From: Arthrobacter rhombi | GTDB lineage: Bacteria > Actinomycetota > Actinomycetes > Actinomycetales > Micrococcaceae | Length of the DNA stretch: 64,000 nt | Assembly: GCF_900163545.1 (NCBI RefSeq) | Contig: NZ_FUHW01000025.1 | Location: 1-64,000, forward strand | Reading direction: 5' to 3' | Shown: positions 57,625 through 64,000 of the stretch, piece by piece | Numbering within the stretch: position 1 is the first letter of the stretch | Layout: every line of letters begins with the position of its first letter | Program-made: the position numbers and the translations under genes | The notes under the pieces: generated by a model | The model's database searches: none | What the model saw: only the letters and a program-made list of their open reading frames with translations | What the model was told of the DNA's origin: nothing

Positions 57625-58092
57625 TCAGTGTCCGGTGGTCGCCTTCGCGTCGGATGAGGCCTGGAACAGGTCGATGGCCCGGCGCATCATCTCGCGAGCC
57701 CGTCGGCGATCACCCGAGGCATCGTAGGCCAACGCCAGCCGATGCATGCTGCGCCAGGACTCCGGGTGCTGTTCTGCTTCTTCTTGGTACTGCACGAAGT
57801 CCTCATCGGCGGACTTCTTGATGATTCTTCCGGCAGGGGTGCGCGGCAAATTGTCCTCGGGCAGCAGTCCCTCCGATTGAAGGATCCCTGCCATGCGCTG
57901 GCTACGGGCGCCGAAGAGAACCTCGCGGATGAGGATCCAGACCCCCAACAGCGGGATCAGCAGTGCCGCGATACCGATGCCCTTGGCCAACGGTTCAGGT
58001 GACTCGATGAGGGTCACCGCGCTGGAGAAGGCGGCAAAAAGGTAGAGGACGAAAAGCAGGAGGATACCGCCGACCCAGAGTTTGGTCTTCAC
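57625..58092 (-). CDS. Conserved membrane protein with TPR-like tail
   Basis: A 155-residue protein with two N-terminal transmembrane helices (about 5-27 and 38-58), then a cytoplasmic part. Its end, SWRSMHRLALAYDASGDRRRAREMMRRAIDLF, resembles one tetratricopeptide repeat. It starts 1 nt before the end of dapB and is probably co-transcribed with it. I know such genes next to dapB in related bacteria but no function. Confidence 0.75.
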   Translation of the reverse strand: MKTKLWVGGILLLFVLYLFAAFSSAVTLIESPEPLAKGIGIAALLIPLLGVWILIREVLFGARSQRMAGILQSEGLLPEDNLPRTPAGRIIKKSADEDFVQYQEEAEQHPESWRSMHRLALAYDASGDRRRAREMMRRAIDLFQASSDAKATTGH

Positions 58093-58857
58093 TTAGGCGT
58101 TGCCTCCCAGATCGAGGTAGGAATCCAGACCATAGGCCAGTCCGGGGCGTGAACCGACGGTCCGCAACCCCAACAGCACCCCGGGCATGAACGAGGCCCG
58201 ATCGAAGGAGTCGTGACGCAGCGTCAGCTGTTCGCCTTCGGAGCCGAGCAGGACCTCCTGGTGGGCGACGAGACCGCGCAACCGGACCGAATGCACGTGC
58301 ACCCCCTCGACGTCGGCGCCGCGGGCACCGTCCAACAGGGACTCGGTGGCGTCGGGGCTGGCAGGGACCCCTGCCGCACGACGGTTCTTGGAGATGAGTT
58401 CCGCGGTACGCACCGCCGTCCCGGAAGGGGCATCGATCTTATTGGGGTGGTGCAGTTCGATGATCTCGACCGATTCGAAATATTTGGCGGCCTGCGCGGC
58501 GAAGGCGGAAGCCAGTACCGAGCCCAACGCGAAGTTCGGGGCGATCAGCACCCCCGTCTGTGGATGTTCGGCCAGTATTTCGGTGAGTTTGGCGCGGCGC
58601 TCGTCGGTCCATCCGGTGGTCCCCACGACGGCGTGCACACCGTGTTCGACGGCGAAGCGCACATTGGTTTCGGTACTGCCCGGAACCGTCAGGTCCACGA
58701 TATGCGTGGCTCCGGCATCGAGCACTTTCTGCAGTGGGTCGTGTCGGCCCAGGGCCGCCACCAATTCCATATCAGCGGCATTCTCCACGGCGTGGACGGC
58801 CTCTGACCCCATACGTCCTGAGGCGCCGAGGATGGCAACACAAATCTGAGCACTCAT
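58093..58857 (-). CDS. dapB: 4-hydroxy-tetrahydrodipicolinate reductase
   Basis: NAD(P)H-dependent second step of the diaminopimelate pathway. The Rossmann motif ILGASGRMGSE and the catalytic ELHHPNKIDAPSGTA are intact; 254 residues is normal. It lies 18 nt after moaE, so it may also be read from the molybdenum cluster. Confidence 0.96.
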   Translation of the reverse strand: MSAQICVAILGASGRMGSEAVHAVENAADMELVAALGRHDPLQKVLDAGATHIVDLTVPGSTETNVRFAVEHGVHAVVGTTGWTDERRAKLTEILAEHPQTGVLIAPNFALGSVLASAFAAQAAKYFESVEIIELHHPNKIDAPSGTAVRTAELISKNRRAAGVPASPDATESLLDGARGADVEGVHVHSVRLRGLVAHQEVLLGSEGEQLTLRHDSFDRASFMPGVLLGLRTVGSRPGLAYGLDSYLDLGGNA

Positions 58858-58875
58858 ACAGTCAAGGATATCGCC

Positions 58876-59310
58876 TCAGGCCATGCCGACCCATTCGGTG
58901 TCACCGTCGGTGAAGTGCTGTTCCTTCCATACCGGTACCCCGGCCTTCACCGCTTCGACCAGGTCTCGGCAGGCATCGAAGGCCTCCCCCCGGTGTGCGG
59001 CAGCAGCCGCTGCCACCAGAGCCGAATCCCCGATGGCCAGGGCGCCGACCCGGTGGGCGGCCCAGAGCCGGGTTCCCGGATGACGGGCGGCCACCTCAGC
59101 TGCCAGGGCACGCATGCTCGCTTCGGCGCTCGGGTGGGCACTGTAGTCCAGCTTGTCGACCGCGCGACCGCCATCGTGGTTGCGCACGATCCCGCCGAAG
59201 GTGACGACGGCGCCGGTGACCTCGGTCTCCACGGCATCCCACGCGGTGGAGACGTCGATAGGTGTGTCGGCCATGCCGGCAAAAACGACGATTCCCGGGG
59301 TGTCAGACAT
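58876..59310 (-). CDS. moaE: Molybdopterin synthase catalytic subunit
   Basis: Transfers sulfur from thiocarboxylated MoaD to precursor Z. About 144 residues, with VTFGGIVRNHDGG, HRVGALAIGDSALV and the conserved Lys in PVWKEQHF. The frame is open to 59460; the ATG at 59310 overlaps mogA by 8 nt and starts before the conserved region. No moaD is seen in the window; it may lie beyond moaA. Confidence 0.93.
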   Translation of the reverse strand: MSDTPGIVVFAGMADTPIDVSTAWDAVETEVTGAVVTFGGIVRNHDGGRAVDKLDYSAHPSAEASMRALAAEVAARHPGTRLWAAHRVGALAIGDSALVAAAAAAHRGEAFDACRDLVEAVKAGVPVWKEQHFTDGDTEWVGMA

Positions 59311-59794
59311 GTCCATATCCGCCTTCGATCTGTTCGCAGAGGTGGTTGATGAGCGGGTCCAAGACATCGAGGGCATCACGGACCCCTGAAGGTGACCCCG
59401 GAAGGTTGAGGACCAGCGTCTGGCCAACGGTTCCTGCGTGGCCGCGGCTGAGGGCTGCATAGGGGGTCTTGGTCCGGCCCACGGCGCGAATGGCTTCCAT
59501 GATCCCGGGAATTTCGCGGTCCAGCAACGGTGCCGTCATCTCCGGGGTCAGATCATCGGGGGCCAGACCGGTGCCGCCACTGGTGATCACCAGTGACGGT
59601 GTCGAGTCCAGCAGATCTCCGAGGGCAACCCCGACCGGTTCCCCGTCCGGAACGATGATCGGTTCGGCGAGTTCGAAACCGTGGCCTTCCAACCATTGCC
59701 CGATGATCGGTGCACTGCGGTCGGTATAGCCGCCGGAGGCGGCACGGGTGGAGGCGATGATGATTCCCGCGCGCCGAATGGCTCCCGGGTTCAT
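59303..59794 (-). CDS. mogA: MogA/MoaB family molybdenum cofactor protein
   Basis: Molybdopterin adenylyltransferase-type protein, 163 residues. [25 protein letters not shown] and [13 protein letters not shown] define the MoCF domain. Whether it acts as MogA or as the MoaB paralogue cannot be decided from the sequence. It overlaps moaC by 4 nt and moaE by 8 nt. Confidence 0.9.
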   Translation of the reverse strand: MNPGAIRRAGIIIASTRAASGGYTDRSAPIIGQWLEGHGFELAEPIIVPDGEPVGVALGDLLDSTPSLVITSGGTGLAPDDLTPEMTAPLLDREIPGIMEAIRAVGRTKTPYAALSRGHAGTVGQTLVLNLPGSPSGVRDALDVLDPLINHLCEQIEGGYGHV

Positions 59795-60291
59795 TTGCCC
59801 TCCTCCAGGGTCCAGTCCCCGCTCTTGCCCCCGGATTTTGCCAGCACCTTGATGTCCTCGATGGATGCGTGTTTATCCACCGCCTTGGTCATGTCATAGA
59901 GGGTCAGTGCGGTCACCGACGCGGCGGTCAAGGCCTCCATTTCGACCCCGGTCACGCCGCGGGTGGTCACGGACGCCTCGATGCGGATACTGCCGCTTGC
60001 GGTATCGGGGAAGAAGTCAACGGTTAGTTTCGACAGCGGCAACGGATGGCATAAGGGAATCAGTTCGGGGGTTTTCTTCGCGCCCATGATCCCGGCGACG
60101 CGGGCCACCGCCAGGGCATCTCCCTTGGGCAGGTCCCCGGCGACGATCATCGCCAGGACGTCCGGACGGGTCCGCAGGACTGCTTGGGCGACGGCGCGGC
60201 GGGAGGTTTCGGCCTTTGCGGAGACATCAACCATATGGGCGCTTCCGTCGGCCCGCACATGACTGAGGCCTGGTTCTTCGGGTTCGTTCAC
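59791..60291 (-). CDS. moaC: Cyclic pyranopterin monophosphate synthase
   Basis: Second enzyme of molybdopterin synthesis, working after Moa[38 protein letters not shown] and [10 protein letters not shown] are all typical, and the catalytic Lys is in DMTKA. 166 residues. It overlaps moeA and mogA by 4 nt each. Confidence 0.96.
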   Translation of the reverse strand: MNEPEEPGLSHVRADGSAHMVDVSAKAETSRRAVAQAVLRTRPDVLAMIVAGDLPKGDALAVARVAGIMGAKKTPELIPLCHPLPLSKLTVDFFPDTASGSIRIEASVTTRGVTGVEMEALTAASVTALTLYDMTKAVDKHASIEDIKVLAKSGGKSGDWTLEEGK

Positions 60292-61590
60292 GTCAATGCT
60301 CCGTACATGAGGGTTTCGACTAGTTCTCCTGCCGGGGTTGCACCGCTTCCCGACGGGAGCATCAGCAGGGCGTTGGAACTGGCCAGGGCGTGGACCAGAT
60401 GGGAACCGGGGCCACCCACCGGGGTGGCGATCGCGCCGCCGTCGTCATCCAGAACGACGGCGGCGCGTCTGACCTGGAGTTTCCCTTCGGGAGGTGCCGG
60501 AAGATCGGTGGCCAGGCGGGCCCGTAGACGGGCCCGCGGTGGTGTGCCGAAGAGTTCCTCCCAGGCGGGCCGGGCCAGCAGCTCGAAGCTGACGACCCCG
60601 CTGACGGGGTTCCCCGGGAAGGCCAGCAAGGCAGTCGGTGCCGCCCCCGGTAGTTCCAGGAGGCCCGCCCCCCTGGGGCCCTCCGGGTTGCATGGCGACG
60701 GAACCAAAGTCGATTCCGTGGTCGGCCAAAGCCAGCCGCACCACTTCGAAGGCCCCCTTGCTGATGCCACCGCTGGTGACCACGAGTTCAAAGGCCGGGT
60801 CGCGGGTCGGCCCCAGGCGGGGGGCCAGGTCGGCCACGAAGACCTCCGGCGCGTCGGTACTGATCCCTGCGGCGGCGACATCGGCACCTGCCTCGGCGAA
60901 AAGGGCCAGCAATAAGGTGGTGTTGGCATCGTGGATTTGTCCTGGCGCCAATTCGCTGCCGGGTGGGCGCACTTCGTCGCCGGTGGACAGGATCAGGACC
61001 CGGGGCCGGCAGGTCACGGTGAGCCGGTCCAGCCCCAGCGCTGCCGCCAGTCCGAGCTGGGCCGGGCCAAGCCGGGTTCCGGCGGGAAGGGCGGTGGCCC
61101 CGGAGGCAATATCGCTTCCCGCAGCGCGAATGAATTGGCCGGCGGGGGTATCGGTGGGCAGGCGGACCGTCAGGGGGCGGGCGGGTGTCTCTGGTTGGCT
61201 GAGCGCTGCAGGAAATTCCGGCGGATCAGCCCGTTCGATCGGGACGACGGCGTCGGCCCCTGAAGGGAGCATGGCCCCGGTCATGATGGGGGCCGCTGTT
61301 TTCGGAGGTAGGGTTCCTGCGGCATCGCCCGCAGCAATCACGGCACCGACCTCGACGGCCGATCCGTCGAGGAGGTCGGCGCGGCGGACGGCGAATCCGT
61401 CCATCTGCGAATTATCGAAGGCCGGCAGGTTCCGCGGCGCCAACAGGTTGGCGGCAAGAATCCTTCCGCGGGCGTCGGCCAACGGCACCTCCTGGGATCC
61501 CAGCCGCCCCGGCAGCTCGGATAACAGGGCCCGCACTACCTCGTGGTGCTCGTCAACGCTGCGTCGGAAGGGTTGCTTCATGGCGTCCAT
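60288..61590 (-). pseudogene. moeA: Molybdopterin molybdotransferase MoeA, frameshifted
   Basis: MoeA inserts molybdate into adenylated molybdopterin. The first frame (61590 to about 60674) is normal: LPAFDNSQMDGFAVR, IMTGAMLPSGADAVVP, LSTGDEV and SVAMQPGGPQG. It then turns into Gly/Pro/Arg-rich nonsense to 60445. Correct sequence resumes in another frame as LLELPGAAPTALLAFPGNPVSG and continues to 60288. One extra base in the six-C tract at 60668-60673 (G6 on the coding strand) explains it; five would restore about 433 residues. The downstream genes remain coupled. The start may be the internal ATG at 61581, which has TAGGAT 7 nt upstream. Confidence 0.85.
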
Positions 61591-61601
61591 CCTACGGGTG
61601 G

Positions 61602-62420
61602 CTAGCGCCTAAAGATCCTGCTGACTGCTGCCCCGGCCACGACCAGCACGATCAGGTAGAGCCCGATCAGCATCAGGCTGATGCCCAGGGCTGCTTGGGG
61701 GTCGTTGGAGTTCAGCGCCAATTCGATCTGCAGCGGCAAGGTCCGGGTGCGTCCGGCCACGGAACCGGCGAAGGTGATGGTTGCCCCGTATTCCCCCAGT
61801 GACCGGGCGAAGGCCAGTAATGTCCCGACGATGATTCCGGGAGCCGCCAGGGGCAACGTGATGTGGGCCAGGATCTGTCCCGAGGAAGCCCCGGCATTGG
61901 CCGCCGAGAATTCCAGGTCGGTATCGACGGCCTCAATACTGCTCAGCGCCGAAACAACAAAGAAGGGCAGGGAGACGAACACCTGGACCAGGATGACCGC
62001 CGCCGGGCTAAAACCCACCCCGAGCCCGATCGAATCCAGCCACCCTCCCACCGGTGTCTGCCGGCCCCAGAAGTAGAGCAGAGCCAGGCCCGAAACCACC
62101 GGCGACAGAACCAAGGGCACCACCAACAGGCCCCGGAGCACCTGCAGCAACGCACCGTGCAAGCGGGAGAGCAGGACGGCCAGCGGCAGCCCCAGCAGGA
62201 AACAAACGATCGTCGAGGCAGCCGCCGTTCCCAGGGAGAGGCCCAGTGCGGTGCGGGCATCGTCGCGTCCCAGCAGTTCCGGCAAGTCCTGCCAGCGGGC
62301 CGCGGCAAAGAGCGCCACGAGGGGCCCGGCCAGTGCGGCCAGGCCGATCAGTGCGGGAATCCACAGCCATCCGGGCGTCGTCGCCCTCAGCATCCGGGGC
62401 GAAAGGGCTGTACGGGTCAC
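61602..62420 (-). CDS. modB: Molybdate ABC transporter permease
   Basis: A 272-residue inner-membrane permease with about six helices and the ABC permease EAA loop, NAGASSGQILAHITLPLAAPGI, followed by ARSLGEYGATITFAGS, typical of ModB. It overlaps modA by 4 nt. No modC ATPase is visible in the window; it may lie elsewhere. Confidence 0.93.
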   Translation of the reverse strand: MTRTALSPRMLRATTPGWLWIPALIGLAALAGPLVALFAAARWQDLPELLGRDDARTALGLSLGTAAASTIVCFLLGLPLAVLLSRLHGALLQVLRGLLVVPLVLSPVVSGLALLYFWGRQTPVGGWLDSIGLGVGFSPAAVILVQVFVSLPFFVVSALSSIEAVDTDLEFSAANAGASSGQILAHITLPLAAPGIIVGTLLAFARSLGEYGATITFAGSVAGRTRTLPLQIELALNSNDPQAALGISLMLIGLYLIVLVVAGAAVSRIFRR

Positions 62421-63181
62421 GATTTCGAGAAGCCGGCTTTGAGCAACAGCTTCCCGGCAGCATCACCTTGGAGCCAGCGGGCAAAGTCCTGCGCGGGCTT
62501 CGGGGCATCGGCGGCCACCAGAAGGGGGTAGATATTGGGCTCCAGCCCCGCCAAATCGACGGCGCGCACCTGATTCCCGGCTGCTGCGGCATCCGTGGCG
62601 TAGACGAAACCGGCGTCGACTTGCCCTGCGGTGACCTTGGTCAGCACGGCGCGCACATTATCTTCCTCACTGACGGTTTCCAGGGTGAAGTCCTGCTGTT
62701 CCAGGTAGTTGTTCGCTGCCCGGCCACACGGTACCGCCGGGGCACACAGGGCCACCGACGCGGCGTCTGGCAGCTGGTCGGCCGTGGTGATCTGTGAATC
62801 CGAGGGCACTACCAAGACCAGCGTGTTGGAGACCAGGGCAACGGATGGTTCGAAAGCCGCGGGATCCTTCAACGCCTCGGGGGCCTGGGTGTCGGCGGTG
62901 ATCAGCACATCTGGTTGTTGGCCGGAATTCGCCTGTTGGACCAGTTTGGATGAGGCACCCAGATTGATGTCGATCCGGGTCGTGTCACCGGTTTCTTCTG
63001 CGTAGGCCCGGGTCAGTTCCGGGGCGACATCCGTCAGTGAGGCTGCGGCCGCGAAGTGGATCGTGGCCCCGTCCGGTTTCCCCGGCGTGGAGGCTTCGGC
63101 GTCCGCACCGGAGGACGGCGTCCCGCAGGCCGAAAGCAGCAGCGCCGTCGCAGTCAGAGTGGCGATCAGTGTTGAGCGCAT
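62417..63181 (-). CDS. modA: Molybdate ABC transporter substrate-binding lipoprotein
   Basis: A 254-residue extracytoplasmic binding protein. The signal peptide ends in LLLSAC, so it is a lipoprotein. IHFAAAASLTDVAPEL, INLGASSKLVQQANSGQQPDVLITAD and the VDAGFVYATDA segment place it in ModA, with the oxyanion-binding Ser residues in the first two segments. It starts 2 nt after the HTH-TOBE gene. Confidence 0.94.
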   Translation of the reverse strand: MRSTLIATLTATALLLSACGTPSSGADAEASTPGKPDGATIHFAAAASLTDVAPELTRAYAEETGDTTRIDINLGASSKLVQQANSGQQPDVLITADTQAPEALKDPAAFEPSVALVSNTLVLVVPSDSQITTADQLPDAASVALCAPAVPCGRAANNYLEQQDFTLETVSEEDNVRAVLTKVTAGQVDAGFVYATDAAAAGNQVRAVDLAGLEPNIYPLLVAADAPKPAQDFARWLQGDAAGKLLLKAGFSKS

Positions 63182-63183
63182 GT

Positions 63184-63579
63184 TCAGGCCTTCGTCTCGA
63201 TGATGACAGTGGTTGATTTCACGACGGCGGTGGCGATGCTTCCGGGTTCGAGTCCCAGGTCTTGCGCTGCTTCGCTACTCATGAGCGAAACGACACGGAA
63301 GGGCCCGCACTGCATCTCCACTTGCGCCATCACCCGATCGGCGGTCACCGCTGTCACCAGTCCGACGAAACGGTTCCTGGCCGAGGAGGCGACATGGGCC
63401 GGGTCATGGGGACTGTCGGCCAGGCGGCGGATGTAGGCCGCCAGTTCCACGCCATCGACGGTGATCCGCCCGGACGAGTCCTTGCCGGGACTCAGTTGTC
63501 CGGAGTCCAGGAGTCGGCGGACGGTATCGTCGCTGACCGCCAAAAACCGCGCCGCTTCGGATACTCTCATTTGCGTCAT
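63184..63579 (-). CDS. HTH-TOBE (molbindin-type) molybdate-responsive protein
   Basis: A 131-residue two-part protein. Residues 1-55 form a MerR/excisionase-type helix-turn-helix (VSEAARFLAVSDDTVRRLLDSGQL); residues 66-131 form a TOBE/Mop domain (SARNRFVGLVTAV, MAQVEMQCG, VVSLMSSEAAQDLGLEPGS, AVVKSTTVIIE) that binds molybdate. It heads modAB-moeA-moaC-mogA-moaE and is a likely ModE-like regulator of it. The start may be ATG 63579 or 63570; a 10-bp inverted repeat spans both. Confidence 0.85.
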   Translation of the reverse strand: MTQMRVSEAARFLAVSDDTVRRLLDSGQLSPGKDSSGRITVDGVELAAYIRRLADSPHDPAHVASSARNRFVGLVTAVTADRVMAQVEMQCGPFRVVSLMSSEAAQDLGLEPGSIATAVVKSTTVIIETKA

Positions 63580-63604
63580 TTCAGAAGCATACTCGACGCA
63601 AATG
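63568..63604 (-). promoter_or_regulatory. Palindromic candidate operator over the start of the HTH-TOBE gene
   Basis: CATTTGCGTC (63568-63577) and GACGCAAATG (63595-63604) form a perfect 10-bp inverted repeat with a 17-bp spacer. One arm covers codons 2-4 of the gene. On the minus strand TATGCT (63586-63591) in the spacer lies 6 nt before the ATG at 63579 and could be the -10, so a bound protein would cover promoter and start. It is also about 125 bp from the divergent moaA start. Confidence 0.5.
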
Positions 63605-63714
63605 CGCCCACAAGGGCGTTCTGCGTGGACTTATGCGGGAACCATGGCAACTTGTGAGATTTTCCCGCCACCGAGAGCCGCTCCCTTCCCCCTGTTTTCG
63701 GTCCAGATCTGGAC

Positions 63715-63720
63715 TACGCT
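63715..63720 (+). promoter_or_regulatory. Candidate -10 element of moaA
   Basis: TACGCT followed by 6 nt and the ATG at 63727, with no Shine-Dalgarno sequence between, suggesting a leaderless mRNA. No convincing -35 is visible. Confidence 0.35.
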
Positions 63721-63726
63721 CGAGGC

Positions 63727-64000
63727 ATGACATGCAGTACCAGCTCCCAGTCCGCAGCCGATCCGGCCACCGGGGGGAACACTGCGGTCTCTCTGGGCAT
63801 GCCCGGCATCCCCGAGCCGGGCGCATCCGCCCCCCAAGGCTCCGGGGACTTCATTCCGGCACCGGCCCCCGGGGAAGATCCGCGCCTGGTGGACCGCTTC
63901 GGCCGGGTGGCCACGGATCTGCGCATCTCGCTGATCGACAAATGTAATCTGCGCTGCACCTATTGCATGCCCGCCGATGGCATGGCGTGGTTGCCTGCCG
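63727..64000 (+). CDS. moaA: GTP 3',8-cyclase MoaA (5' part, cut by the window end)
   Basis: The first 91 codons of a radical SAM enzyme that starts molybdopterin synthesis from GTP. After an unconserved, Pro/Gly/Ala-rich N-terminal stretch of about 50 residues, the sequence reads [19 protein letters not shown] and then [10 protein letters not shown], which holds the CxxxCxxC cluster ligands. The frame is open to the last base. It is divergent from the mod-moe-moa operon. The start might be internal, since the first 50 residues look disordered. Confidence 0.93.
   Translation, partial: MTCSTSSQSAADPATGGNTAVSLGMPGIPEPGASAPQGSGDFIPAPAPGEDPRLVDRFGRVATDLRISLIDKCNLRCTYCMPADGMAWLPA

Overview
The window is chromosomal DNA of a high-GC actinobacterium, most probably of the Micrococcaceae or a near relative (Arthrobacter, Kocuria, Auritidibacter type). 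This rests on the gene order, a mycothiol-type DinB-fold enzyme, HelR, ClgR, PriA, DUF3046 and DUF1844 genes, many GTG starts and many apparent leaderless starts. No genome search was possible, so the genus is a guess. About 75 protein genes are supported, most on the minus strand. I see no phage, insertion sequence, CRISPR array or foreign island; this is core-genome DNA.

Layout. 1-566: promoter and leader of a ribosomal RNA operon running leftward out of the window, then the tyrS terminator. 567-6247: tyrS, helR, apt, a 3-methyladenine glycosylase and a mycothiol-type DinB-fold enzyme. 6311-15488: arginine biosynthesis as argCJBDFR and argGH, each behind tandem ARG-box-like sites, with an ankyrin gene between them. 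15624-17211: quinone oxidoreductase and DUF2087 gene. 17308-20939: pheST. 21108-25493: a penicillin-binding lipoprotein, a small HEERH membrane protein, pcp, mutT and a cation diffusion facilitator. 25592-28788: an RNA methyltransferase and the infC-rpmI-rplT operon, whose leader can fold in two mutually exclusive ways and whose IF3 and bL20 both carry unusual C-terminal extensions. 29068-33866: DUF1844, SseB and hisC-hisB-hisH-(50-aa membrane protein)-priA.

33935-47713: the SOS and DNA-maintenance block: a LysM membrane protein divergent from lexA, dinG, hflX, a methyltransferase, dapF, miaA, miaB, recX, recA (LexA box upstream), DUF3046, a MarR regulator, clgR, pncC/cinA and pgsA. 47723-53329: ftsK, RNase J and dapA. 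53529-58857: a frameshifted membrane acyltransferase, a GAP-family membrane protein, a NarL-type two-component pair, a small membrane protein and dapB. 58876-64000: molybdenum cofactor and molybdate uptake: moaE, mogA, moaC, moeA (frameshifted), modB, modA, a HTH-TOBE molybdate-binding protein with a palindrome over its own start, and divergent moaA cut by the window end.

Points most worth attention: the bL20 fusion with an extra C-terminal module, the competing hairpins and ATC start of infC, the LexA box beside the LysM gene, the palindrome at the molbindin start, the HEERH membrane protein coupled to a transpeptidase, and two single-base frameshifts in homopolymer C/G tracts that are either assembly errors or real lesions.
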